In this document: piece by piece, positions 56,563 through 64,000 of the stretch
Position numbering within the stretch: position 1 is the stretch's first letter
How the letters are laid out: each line of letters begins with the position of its first letter
Assembly (NCBI GenBank): GCA_028709215.1
Contig: JAQVXI010000001.1
Coordinates: forward strand, 124,537 to 188,536
Length of the DNA stretch: 64,000 bases
Reading direction: 5' to 3'
Origin: Bacteroidales bacterium
GTDB taxonomy: Bacteria > Bacteroidota > Bacteroidia > Bacteroidales > UBA1402
Notes under the pieces: generated by a model
Told to the model about the DNA's origin: nothing
Databases searched by the model: none
What the model saw: the letters and a program-made list of their open reading frames with translations, nothing else
Position numbers and translations under genes: made by a program

Positions 56563-57248
56563 TACACTTAACGGAAGAAGAAATCGCCCAATGTTCAGAC
56601 GCGCTACAGGATGGAACGTTTGATCGCTTGCCAAAAGCCATTCGAACGCATTTGGCCGAATGTGATGCCTGTGCTTCTGAGGTATCCGTCCTCACAGAAC
56701 TGATGGCGGTGCCTGCAGCAAAGACCAAACATGTCCGGCCTTTACACCATTATGCGATGGCTGGAGCGGCTGCATTGCTGGCTGCGGTACTGCTCTTTTT
56801 CTGGCAAAAGTCGACCACACAGCATGAGGCCGTGCAATGGGCTGAAATGGATCCAACGGTTCAAACACCAACCGAACCCATTCCTGTGCTCGATACCGTT
56901 CAACCTCCCAAAGAGAAGCCGGTCAAACGATATGCTCAAAACGTTGAATTGGAAAAACTGCGTCGCAATTTCGAGGGCAGTTATCGAAGCAGTGTGATTG
57001 ACGTGCTAACCCCTTCCATCGATACCCTACGATCCAAGGATCGATTGGTATGGAACAATCCCAACGGGTTGCCCCTATATGTGGAAATACTGGACCATAC
57101 CAATCATCAAGTTCAATGGATTGAAACCTCTGCATCCTATGTCGATATCAACTGCCTGCCCAGCGGATTGTATTATTGGAAACTGTTCAATGTAGAATAT
57201 GATTTGCTGTATTGTGGCAAAATCATTGTTCAACCGTCCAATCATTGA
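56559..57248 (+). CDS. Zinc-finger anti-sigma-type membrane protein
   Basis: A 229-residue protein. The cytoplasmic N-terminus has the H-x3-C-x2-C motif (THLAECDACASEV) of zf-HC2 anti-sigma domains, a membrane helix at about 66-82 (MAGAAALLAAVLLFFW), a proline-rich periplasmic linker, and a C-terminal beta-rich domain (VDINCLPSGLYYWKLFN). It is coupled to the sigma-like gene (ATGA overlap) and is its probable regulator. Its stop overlaps that of the TPR-CHAT gene by 7 bp. Confidence 0.78.
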   Translation: MIHLTEEEIAQCSDALQDGTFDRLPKAIRTHLAECDACASEVSVLTELMAVPAAKTKHVRPLHHYAMAGAAALLAAVLLFFWQKSTTQHEAVQWAEMDPTVQTPTEPIPVLDTVQPPKEKPVKRYAQNVELEKLRRNFEGSYRSSVIDVLTPSIDTLRSKDRLVWNNPNGLPLYVEILDHTNHQVQWIETSASYVDINCLPSGLYYWKLFNVEYDLLYCGKIIVQPSNH

Positions 57249-60079
57249 CCAATCAACACAAAACCCAACCAATCCATGGGTAGAAAGCCTTTCTGAATGC
57301 ATTCCAATTTTGCTAGACGCAGGGCTTCTGCATAACTGTTTTTCCCGCTAAGTAGGTGACGGTAAAACGACGTCATCAGTATTTTGGTTTTTTCATCGTG
57401 TACTTTCCAAAGACTGGCCAGTACATTGTGCGCACCGGCGCCGATAAACCCATTGGGTAACGCCAGTACACCCTCTCCATCGATGATTTGTCCCGAAGCC
57501 GATTTACACGCAGACAAAACGACCAGATCGACGTTCAACTTTAAATCAAACAACTCATTCATAATTAAGGTATGGTTGTTTGAAAAGAATAAACTGGAAC
57601 GCAAGGGTTGTTCTTGTAGGCTGATACCATGCGTTGCTATGTGTAAGATGCTGCTGTTGGGTGCCTCCAACAAAACGCGCTCCTTGCTCGCCGCCTCAGC
57701 AGTGAGCACGGTGTGCTTTACCTGATGTTGGGCAAATAAAGCACCGATCTCATTGACTTCTTCCATGGCGAAAGGCAATTCGACCAATCGATCGTTTCGA
57801 AAAACCGAAGCGTCCGGTTCAACCGACTGCAGCAGCGCCAGTGTGTTTGTAAGGGGTGTTTTTTTGTCTTCGAACGAGGGGGCTGCCAAGACAATGTGGT
57901 CAACCTCCGATCGAGTGCTTTGTTTTGAGGCCAAGTAAAGGGATGGAGCGTAATGATACGATACGGAAACCCGCTCGATGAGTGCTTGATCATCCAGTGT
58001 CAGGCATTCAAACGGAATGTTGTACAAATAATGATCGGGCAAGATGCTGACATGGGTACGTTTTGCGAGTTCCTGCTTGAACGGCTCCATCAAAATCTGG
58101 GAAATGTCAGCAACGTCCGGATGTGCATTTCCGGATTTGATGCTGCGATACAAGGCTTGACAGCTGCGCTGAAACCCATTCGGTAGACTGCACTTATGCC
58201 ACTGATATCCATCCTTGCTGATGCCTATGGCATACAAAACACTGTCGTCCACATAGTAATCAATGACGTAATCGTTTGTATCCATGTGTGCACGGATTTG
58301 ATCTCCAATCCCGGTCAAATACACAGGACTGAAGCCACCCTGTAGGTAATCCGCATCAAAACGTTGATGAAAATCCTCAATCATCGCATGTATCTTCCGT
58401 TGCTGAAGCTGTTTGCGTACCGAATCGTTTGCTGAATTTAATACATCCGTTTTTAAACGGTTGATGTAAAGCCCCATCGTGTCGGTCTGTGGCAATACGG
58501 TCGGGTGGTCGCTGTGCAGGTGTGTACGGATAATTCGGGCTTTGTTGTTGCTCTGCATGTCGATCAGACTGGCCAGAAACGTCGGATCCTTTGTCTGTTC
58601 GTACTGCTTAAGCTGGATTTCGTAAACATTGGGAATGGCTTTTTTGATGCGATTCGATACATAGGCCAAGGATTGTTTGTCGTACAGCGTTGCACTCAAA
58701 CTGTTGGCCATTTGAAACCCCAACGTATACAGCTCCATCGATTTCTGATGATCCTCCGAGCGACCCTCTGCCAAAAACAGTCTGGCATACAGATTGGCCA
58801 GTTTAAACACATTCCCCAACGATAGATCCTGGTTCAAACTGTTCAACTGCAGATTCTTGACAAGCCCGATCTGTTCGTATTGGGATAGAATGTCTTTGAG
58901 TAGGCTCCTGGATGCTTCGTAAGCCTCTTGGTACAGATGGATGTCAGCTTTTCGCAGCAAATAATCCATATAGGTCGCTCGATCCGATACGCGATCGGTG
59001 TAAGCAATCGCTTGATCGATGCAACGTTCGGCTTCCGATAATTGATCTTCGGTCATGTGTACATACGTCAGTGCATTGTAACCGTCTGCGCGGTCGAAGG
59101 AATCGGTCGAAGTAAGCAGACTCTGCTCCAGAATCATCTTAGCGGTATCCGTGCGACCGATTTGAGCATACAATTGAGCCATAAAATGCGCGTTGGTTGC
59201 AAGACTTTGGCCGCCGGTTGTAATGATTTCCCGGGTGTCCTCCTTATCTTCCTCTGCAAGCAACGCATTGGCTTTATGCAACTGTTGGATGGCTTCCTTC
59301 GGCTGTTCAATGGCCTGATAATAGGAGGCCAGATGCTCGTGCAAAAGGTGTCGATCCTTGGGTATAATCCAGTCCCGCGTGTCTTCCAAAAATTCAACCG
59401 CCTCAATGGGATACAACATCGCAAATAAGAGCCCGTATTTTGAGATAAGTTCCGGCAGTACCGTTTGGACCGATTCGTGTGTACAATAGTCCCAAGCCAG
59501 TCGAGCCGATTCGACGGCCTTTTTCAAGTGTTCCGGCTGTAAGGTTTTTTCGTATTGGGTTTGATGTACCACCAGTAGGGTCATGTAGTTCTTGGCCAAA
59601 TGATGGTCGACCAGCGCCTTATTTTTTTGATAGTAATTAGGGTTGATCGCACGTAAACGTTCCAAGTGTTGACTCATGCAGTCGTAGTGAACGATGGCTT
59701 GCTCGTTTTCTCCTCTTGAATAGTGGATGAAGCCAATTCCCCCAAACGTATATCCATAGTTAAAATTGAGCGCACTGTCGTTTTGAAGTTTATAGACAGA
59801 CTGCGCCTTTTTCAACACAGTCAAGGCTTCTTCTGATGCCTCTTGAATAAATAAGAACCTTGATTTCTCATTGGCATACCATAGATACATATTCCAGGAG
59901 GAATCCATCTGCGCATGCATCAGTGCCTGATCCAAATAATAGACGGCGCTGTCTACTTCGTACGTTTGTTGGAATGGAACGGATTGTTGATAATTTTTCC
60001 AATGATTGCTGGATTTATAATCCTGTGCATGAGTGAATTGGGAAAGAATAAGCAAAAAGAGTACGATTCGAACAGACAT
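57242..60079 (-). CDS. Exported TPR-CHAT protease
   Basis: A 945-residue protein. The signal peptide (MSVRIVLFLLILSQFTHAQ) points to the periplasm or beyond. Residues about 25-600 are TPR-like helical repeats (for example EQAIVHYDCMSQHLERLRAI). The CHAT caspase-like domain spans about 640-945, with catalytic H817 in LHIATHGISLQ and C858 in VVLSACKSASGQ, both intact, and IGAGAHNVLASLWKVHDE, the typical closing motif. CHAT proteases act in programmed-death, toxin-activation or signalling roles. The start is ATG 60079; the in-frame TTG 60100 is rejected. It faces the anti-sigma gene; the two stops overlap. Confidence 0.9.
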   Translation of the reverse strand: MSVRIVLFLLILSQFTHAQDYKSSNHWKNYQQSVPFQQTYEVDSAVYYLDQALMHAQMDSSWNMYLWYANEKSRFLFIQEASEEALTVLKKAQSVYKLQNDSALNFNYGYTFGGIGFIHYSRGENEQAIVHYDCMSQHLERLRAINPNYYQKNKALVDHHLAKNYMTLLVVHQTQYEKTLQPEHLKKAVESARLAWDYCTHESVQTVLPELISKYGLLFAMLYPIEAVEFLEDTRDWIIPKDRHLLHEHLASYYQAIEQPKEAIQQLHKANALLAEEDKEDTREIITTGGQSLATNAHFMAQLYAQIGRTDTAKMILEQSLLTSTDSFDRADGYNALTYVHMTEDQLSEAERCIDQAIAYTDRVSDRATYMDYLLRKADIHLYQEAYEASRSLLKDILSQYEQIGLVKNLQLNSLNQDLSLGNVFKLANLYARLFLAEGRSEDHQKSMELYTLGFQMANSLSATLYDKQSLAYVSNRIKKAIPNVYEIQLKQYEQTKDPTFLASLIDMQSNNKARIIRTHLHSDHPTVLPQTDTMGLYINRLKTDVLNSANDSVRKQLQQRKIHAMIEDFHQRFDADYLQGGFSPVYLTGIGDQIRAHMDTNDYVIDYYVDDSVLYAIGISKDGYQWHKCSLPNGFQRSCQALYRSIKSGNAHPDVADISQILMEPFKQELAKRTHVSILPDHYLYNIPFECLTLDDQALIERVSVSYHYAPSLYLASKQSTRSEVDHIVLAAPSFEDKKTPLTNTLALLQSVEPDASVFRNDRLVELPFAMEEVNEIGALFAQHQVKHTVLTAEAASKERVLLEAPNSSILHIATHGISLQEQPLRSSLFFSNNHTLIMNELFDLKLNVDLVVLSACKSASGQIIDGEGVLALPNGFIGAGAHNVLASLWKVHDEKTKILMTSFYRHLLSGKNSYAEALRLAKLECIQKGFLPMDWLGFVLIGQ

Positions 60080-60160
60080 TTTTTTATGTTTTGTTTTCAA
60101 AATGGACCCGACCCTGCAACCAATGTAATGTGGACGTTTTGATATGACGGTCTGGAGTGG

Positions 60161-60201
60161 AAACAGCCCGGGAATCTCACTTGTTGAGACCCGGGCTGTT
60201 T
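60161..60201. terminator. GC-rich hairpin upstream of the TPR-CHAT gene
   Basis: AAACAGCCCGGG (60161-60172) pairs perfectly with CCCGGGCTGTTT (60190-60201), with an inner TCTCA/TGAGA pair. It lies directly after the stop of the small cysteine protein gene read leftward, so it probably ends the upstream leftward operon. The T run on its right side would only serve rightward transcripts. Confidence 0.65.
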
Positions 60202-60205
60202 GTTT

Positions 60206-60394
60206 TTACGCAGAATACTTCGTGAATCGATACCGTTCACGAATGTTTTGTTGATCGTCGGGACTTAGCGATTTGAAATACGCTTTCCAACCCGGACAGA
60301 AATTGATGTGCCAACGCCAAAACCTGGCTGCAAACGTTTTGGCATTTTGGTCGTACTTGGACCGTAAAGGACAGTTGCCGCAATTGTGTTCCAT
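60206..60394 (-). CDS. Small conserved protein with CxxC motif
   Basis: A 62-residue soluble protein with C-GN-C at residues 5-8 and a third cysteine in WHINFCPGWKAYFKSLS. Basic and aromatic residues predominate (RFWRWH). It resembles a small hypothetical protein often seen in Bacteroidales (C..CP motif followed by FWRWH and CPGWK). Function unknown; a metal site made of the cysteines and histidines is possible. It lies 31 nt after the TPR gene stop. Confidence 0.72.
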   Translation of the reverse strand: MEHNCGNCPLRSKYDQNAKTFAARFWRWHINFCPGWKAYFKSLSPDDQQNIRERYRFTKYSA

Positions 60395-60425
60395 GATGCG
60401 AGGATTGTTTCCTGCAAAGATAGAA

Positions 60426-61037
60426 TTATTTGAGCAATTCGAGACCTTCTCGTATCGAAACGTTATTGGGTGACCAAAGCAACGCCTTGTTAAATAATAC
60501 CTTTGCTTCTCGTGTCTTTCCAAGCCGGAGGTTGGTCCATGCCAACATATGTAAGCCGTCAAAATCAAACGGGTATAAATCCACCACTTTTTGAAAAAAT
60601 CGAGCGGCCTGTGTCCATTCTCTTCGCTCGTAATGGATCAATCCCAGGTGATACAGGGCACGCGTGTTGCCCGGGCTGTTTGCAAGAACCTCCCGATACA
60701 GTTGAGCCACTTCATCCCATTCTCCTCTGGCAGACAACGGCAAGATCAAACCAAATCGGGCTTCTTCTGAGTAGGGAAGCAAATGGAGTGCCTTTCGATA
60801 GTACCCGATGGATTTTTGAAACCGACCAATGTTGTACTCCAACCAGCCCAAGCGGATGTTGAATTCATATGAATCAGCCTGGTATACGGCTGATAAATAA
60901 GCGCTTGCTTGTTCAAAATCACGTTCTTTCTCGAACGCATAACTTTTTTCAAACGCACGTAAAACAGCATCACTGTATTGAGCGCGAACAAAGCCCACGT
61001 TGAGTAAAAGCAGGATCAACAGTTGTTTTTTTATCAT
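60426..61037 (-). CDS. Secreted TPR protein
   Basis: A 203-residue protein with a signal peptide (MIKKQLLILLLLNVGFVRAQ) and about five tetratricopeptide repeats (for example GRFQKSIGYYRKALHLLPYS, NTRALYHLGLIHYERREWTQAA). It probably binds protein partners in the periplasm. Its start overlaps the preceding gene stop (ATGA), so it is translated with the TPR-barrel protein. Confidence 0.85.
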   Translation of the reverse strand: MIKKQLLILLLLNVGFVRAQYSDAVLRAFEKSYAFEKERDFEQASAYLSAVYQADSYEFNIRLGWLEYNIGRFQKSIGYYRKALHLLPYSEEARFGLILPLSARGEWDEVAQLYREVLANSPGNTRALYHLGLIHYERREWTQAARFFQKVVDLYPFDFDGLHMLAWTNLRLGKTREAKVLFNKALLWSPNNVSIREGLELLK

Positions 61038-62368
61038 AGATTCCATAGCAAACGAATTAAAAAATGTGCCTCTGTAAACGAAAAAGGCTGCGTTGAATAA
61101 TCGGTCGGATTCGTATAGTGAAACGACTCCCCGGTTTTTTCCGTCCATTGATAACGAGTCGTAAGAAACATTTTGTAGTTGAACAAGGAAGTACTGATCG
61201 ACAGTCCCATCATTTTCCGGATTTCTTCCGGCATATTATAAACAGCATCGCTGTCGTAAAAACTGTAGTTGCGTATGGGACCAAGGCTCACGTCTGCAGA
61301 CAGCCATGCCGGACCCAGATTGGAGGCAATGCTTTGATGAAATACCTGTTTGACCCCGTTTTCACTTTCGTCCCAATGGAGTGCCCATTCGGATTTGGAA
61401 ACCAACTTGTTATTGGCAAACGGATACAAACGGATGCTGGGATTGAGTTGAAATTGTGCATATTCCCGTATGGAACCGAGGGAGGTAGACAGACGGATTT
61501 GAAGTAGACTAAAATCCTTCGAAAGCCCTACGCTGTAATACGAATCCCGTATCGCATCGTTATACTCTGTGACAATGGGCGTCGGATTGGTTTGAAAGGT
61601 AACCCAATGGTTTGAAGTCTGTCCCCATAATCGGGCATAGGACGTCGAAACCATCCATGCGTTCTTAAGAGGAAAACGCGCTTGTAGATAATAGGTATAT
61701 TGCCTGGTTGTTGCGCCTTGTGTCCGATCCAAACGGGGATATTCGGATTCAAATTGTTGACTTCGCTCGATGTTGAGTTGACTCAAGTTGTGCATGACGT
61801 GTACCTGTCTACCCAGCGTATGCTCCAATCCTACAGCGGTATACTGTTGTGTTTTGGGTATGGAACGATAGTTTATGTAGCTCCCCTCTGTTTGTATGCT
61901 TTCCTCCATTTGTTTTTTGTACGCGTGGTTTGTACTCCATTGATAGGTTGCGAAAACGGACTTTACACGCTTGGGGGGAGTGAGTTGGTTGCGGGCTAAA
62001 AAGTCTTCGGAAAACCCGGAGGCCAGCGTGTGGGCTTCATCCAAACGGCCGGAAAGAAGTAAGGACCAATAATACCAATACAGAACAAACTCATCGTGCT
62101 TGTTCCATTGATGGGCTTTGGAAAAATGCTGACTGGCCAAGCGGTACTTTTTCTGTTCGTATGCGGCTTTTCCTGCACGCAGTCTCAAGTAGTAAAAATC
62201 AACTCCCTGGGCAAGACTTTGTTGGGTGGCCAAAAGCACACTGTCCCATTCGGACCGCATATACTGTCCGTAGGTGAGCGAATCAATTTCAGCCCAAGCG
62301 GTTTGTGCCGTCAGGTAAAAATGCGATGCCAACAGCCAGCAGCCAAAAACGATCAATCGTTTGTACAT
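61034..62368 (-). CDS. TPR plus outer-membrane beta-barrel-like protein
   Basis: A 444-residue protein with a signal peptide (SHFYLTAQ end). Residues about 30-130 are TPR-like (YYLRLRAGKAAYEQKKYRLA). From about 160 to the end it has alternating aromatic strands (TYYLQARFPLKNAWMVSTSYARLWG, SYYSVGLSKDFSLLQIRLS) typical of outer-membrane barrels, ending in FLIRLLWNL with a C-terminal leucine after an aromatic. The combination resembles YaiO-type proteins. It overlaps the urea-transporter/M23 gene by 16 nt and the TPR gene by 4 nt, forming one operon. Confidence 0.75.
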   Translation of the reverse strand: MYKRLIVFGCWLLASHFYLTAQTAWAEIDSLTYGQYMRSEWDSVLLATQQSLAQGVDFYYLRLRAGKAAYEQKKYRLASQHFSKAHQWNKHDEFVLYWYYWSLLLSGRLDEAHTLASGFSEDFLARNQLTPPKRVKSVFATYQWSTNHAYKKQMEESIQTEGSYINYRSIPKTQQYTAVGLEHTLGRQVHVMHNLSQLNIERSQQFESEYPRLDRTQGATTRQYTYYLQARFPLKNAWMVSTSYARLWGQTSNHWVTFQTNPTPIVTEYNDAIRDSYYSVGLSKDFSLLQIRLSTSLGSIREYAQFQLNPSIRLYPFANNKLVSKSEWALHWDESENGVKQVFHQSIASNLGPAWLSADVSLGPIRNYSFYDSDAVYNMPEEIRKMMGLSISTSLFNYKMFLTTRYQWTEKTGESFHYTNPTDYSTQPFSFTEAHFLIRLLWNL

Positions 62369-64000
62369 ATTGCTGTAAATTTCGTATGGTTGTATGTTGC
62401 ATAAAAATGTGTAATCCCCGTTTGATCCAACTGTAGACGAAACGTTGTATCGCTGCCTTTTTGCCGTGTTACAACCGATATCAATTCGGCAGAAGGATCC
62501 AGAAAATCATCACTAAAATGTCCATATTTCATGCGGTAATCAGCGTTCAAAAAAAGATGGAACGGAGCGATAAAATCCTGTAGAAAGCGTTGAATGCCGC
62601 CAAACATTTGGTTGGCTGGTAATCGATCGTGCAAGGTCAGTTTGGGTTCGTAAGCCAGAACAACCCGGTAGCAGGCTACATAAAAGAAATAAAGCAACGA
62701 TTTATGTGTGCCCAGAAAATTCACAAAGGAGTGTACTTCACCGTTGTTGTAAAACCAAGCGGTTGCACCGGTACGACTGCATTCTAGATAACTGTTGTTG
62801 TATTCATCTGTTTTGACCAACCATTCATGACGCCCGTCCAGCCATGCCAGACCACTGTCGTGTACCTCGAAGGTCATCGTACGACCGGGCAAGAGGTGAA
62901 AGGCTGCATCCAAAATGGGGTGTTTTTGTATGGCTGTAACGTGCTCATCCAAACGTGGTATGGCGTGTGTGTTTAATTCGACCCCGGATGCCTTTCGAAC
63001 CAGGTAATTGGATAATGGGTACGCTTTGGTTTTGCTTCCGATATGGGGTGTTTCCTGTAGCTGAAAATGAAGGTGCGGATAGGGAGATCGGCCGGAGTTA
63101 CCACACAAAGCGAGCACATCCCCTTTTTTGACAACATCGCCCTTTTTAATTTTGATGGACCCGGGTTTGAGGTGGCTCAGTTGAGCGTATAAATCATCTT
63201 GAAGCTTGATCACAACGGTATTGCCCCAGTTCTGTTGTGTGTTTGCATCGCCAATAAGATTGTCTGGAATGCCATCCAGCACATCTGCAACGATACCATC
63301 CGCCGGAGCGGTAATGGGTTTCTCGTAACAATAATAGTCGCGAACGTCCAAGCCTTTGCCTTTGAACTGCTGAGCATTTTGACCGTAAACGATCAGATCC
63401 AATGCATGTGCCCATTCGCCTTTGTGGGTGTGTTCGCCGTGGTAGGCCTGACTGATCGTCCACTCGCCCAAGACGGGCAAACCCACCGGAATGAACTCCG
63501 AGTTTAAGAACCGAGCGGAGTTGCTGCGTTCCTGGTAGACGTTTTTTTCCGGACTGAATAATTGGATGGGTGTTTCCTTCAGGCCTTTTCCTGGGTTTTC
63601 TCGAATCTTTAATATGTATAAAAAAGTCAAAACCAATAGGTTAAAAGGAAGCGAGTACATGCCCAGACCCAACGAAATAAAAAATGACTGCATCCCTAAG
63701 GTGATCACAATGACCATTGGCAACAACAGTATAAGCCATAGATAAGATTTGTATGAAGGTATAATGAAAAATCCGCCCAAGGCAATGCTGGTCAAAATGT
63801 AATTAAACCCAATGTAACTGTAACCCAACGCAGTCAGATCGGCACCGGTGAGTTGATAAAACATCCAAGCCAAGGTAAATCCGAAGATGGAAAGTGAAAA
63901 GGCAATCCTTGAATACATTAAAAGCCCCAAGGCAATGACAAAACCTGCCAGTAAGTTGTACTGAAAAAAGATGGCACCCAATGAAAAAAGGTACGTACGT
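62353..64000 (-). CDS. Urea-transporter-like membrane domain fused to M23 peptidase (5' end outside window)
   Basis: The frame is open to the window edge, reading leftward from residues YLFSLGAIFFQYN. About 125 residues of membrane segments match the C-terminal half of the urea transporter family (FNYILTSIALGGFFIIPSYKS). After a linker comes an M23/LytM zinc-peptidase domain: H-x8-D-like EWAHALDLIVYG, ITAPADGIVADVLD, GNTVVIKLQ, YAQLSHLKPGSIKIKKGDVV and HLHFQLQETP. The remaining 200 residues form a beta-rich domain of unknown role. The protein may couple a transporter to cell-wall or periplasmic remodelling. Its start codon lies beyond 64000. Confidence 0.82.
   Translation of the reverse strand, partial: RTYLFSLGAIFFQYNLLAGFVIALGLLMYSRIAFSLSIFGFTLAWMFYQLTGADLTALGYSYIGFNYILTSIALGGFFIIPSYKSYLWLILLLPMVIVITLGMQSFFISLGLGMYSLPFNLLVLTFLYILKIRENPGKGLKETPIQLFSPEKNVYQERSNSARFLNSEFIPVGLPVLGEWTISQAYHGEHTHKGEWAHALDLIVYGQNAQQFKGKGLDVRDYYCYEKPITAPADGIVADVLDGIPDNLIGDANTQQNWGNTVVIKLQDDLYAQLSHLKPGSIKIKKGDVVKKGDVLALCGNSGRSPYPHLHFQLQETPHIGSKTKAYPLSNYLVRKASGVELNTHAIPRLDEHVTAIQKHPILDAAFHLLPGRTMTFEVHDSGLAWLDGRHEWLVKTDEYNNSYLECSRTGATAWFYNNGEVHSFVNFLGTHKSLLYFFYVACYRVVLAYEPKLTLHDRLPANQMFGGIQRFLQDFIAPFHLFLNADYRMKYGHFSDDFLDPSAELISVVTRQKGSDTTFRLQLDQTGITHFYATYNHTKFTAICTND

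Noticed and set aside
57242-60079. TPR-CHAT as a Craspase-type partner of a CRISPR effector
   Set aside because: No Cas gene or CRISPR array is present in the window, and this CHAT protein has a signal peptide.

Overview
The window reads as a chromosomal segment of an anaerobic, polysaccharide-fermenting member of the Bacteroidota, most likely Bacteroidales. The reasons are: many Bacteroidota-type -7 elements (TAnnTTTG) in front of genes; C-terminal type IX secretion (T9SS) sorting domains on secreted enzymes; a sodium-pumping oxaloacetate decarboxylase with a Bacteroidales-type alpha subunit; a strict-anaerobe-type hybrid cluster protein; a Dps-like ferritin; and plant cell wall CAZymes. No rRNA, tRNA, CRISPR array, insertion sequence or prophage was seen. 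Gene density is high and most genes look intact.

Layout. 1-12.4 kb: a CNNM-type membrane protein (cut by the window edge), a DUF438/PAS plus DUF1858/DUF2249 pair, D-lactate dehydrogenase, an AsmA-like protein, a large PAS/GAF histidine kinase, an aldehyde dehydrogenase, a cobalamin-binding protein carrying the CarH photoreceptor signature and overlapping a second histidine kinase, and a monofunctional transglycosylase. 12.5-17.7 kb: a leftward regulatory operon (Crp/Fnr, ECF sigma, small membrane protein, Spy-like protein, repeat protein) diverging from a rightward redox operon (OsmC, atypical thioredoxin, TrxB, TrxA, lipocalin) across an FNR-like palindrome. 17.7-31.2 kb: an orphan protein resembling the N-terminal part of SNF2 helicases, pectin enzymes (CE8-like/PL1 and GH28), Dps-like ferritin, IMP dehydrogenase, META-domain lipoprotein, AbgT transporter, nuclease, flavodoxin, short MscS channel and Hcp.

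31.3-43.9 kb: a secreted-enzyme cluster (two divergent SGNH esterases, CE1, GH8, GH95, GH43, a GH-A clan enzyme, CE6) suited to decorated xylan, without SusC/SusD. 44.2-47.5 kb: oadGAB. 47.6-52.2 kb: an arsenic operon (ArsR, small thioredoxin, ArsF-like, ArsG-like, permease, ArsC, Acr3) with the same GTTCG-N8-CGAAC operator in front of arsR and in front of the efflux genes. 52.3-54.5 kb: CE1 esterase, a small membrane protein and TfoX-like protein. 54.5-60.1 kb: the most unusual region, a leukocidin/alpha-hemolysin-like protein without signal peptide, divergent from a sigma-like factor and zinc-finger anti-sigma protein, facing a secreted TPR-CHAT protease. 60.2-64 kb: a small Cys protein and a TPR / TPR-outer-membrane-barrel / urea-transporter-M23 peptidase operon, cut by the window end.

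All assignments were made by reading translations and motifs by eye; no database search was run.
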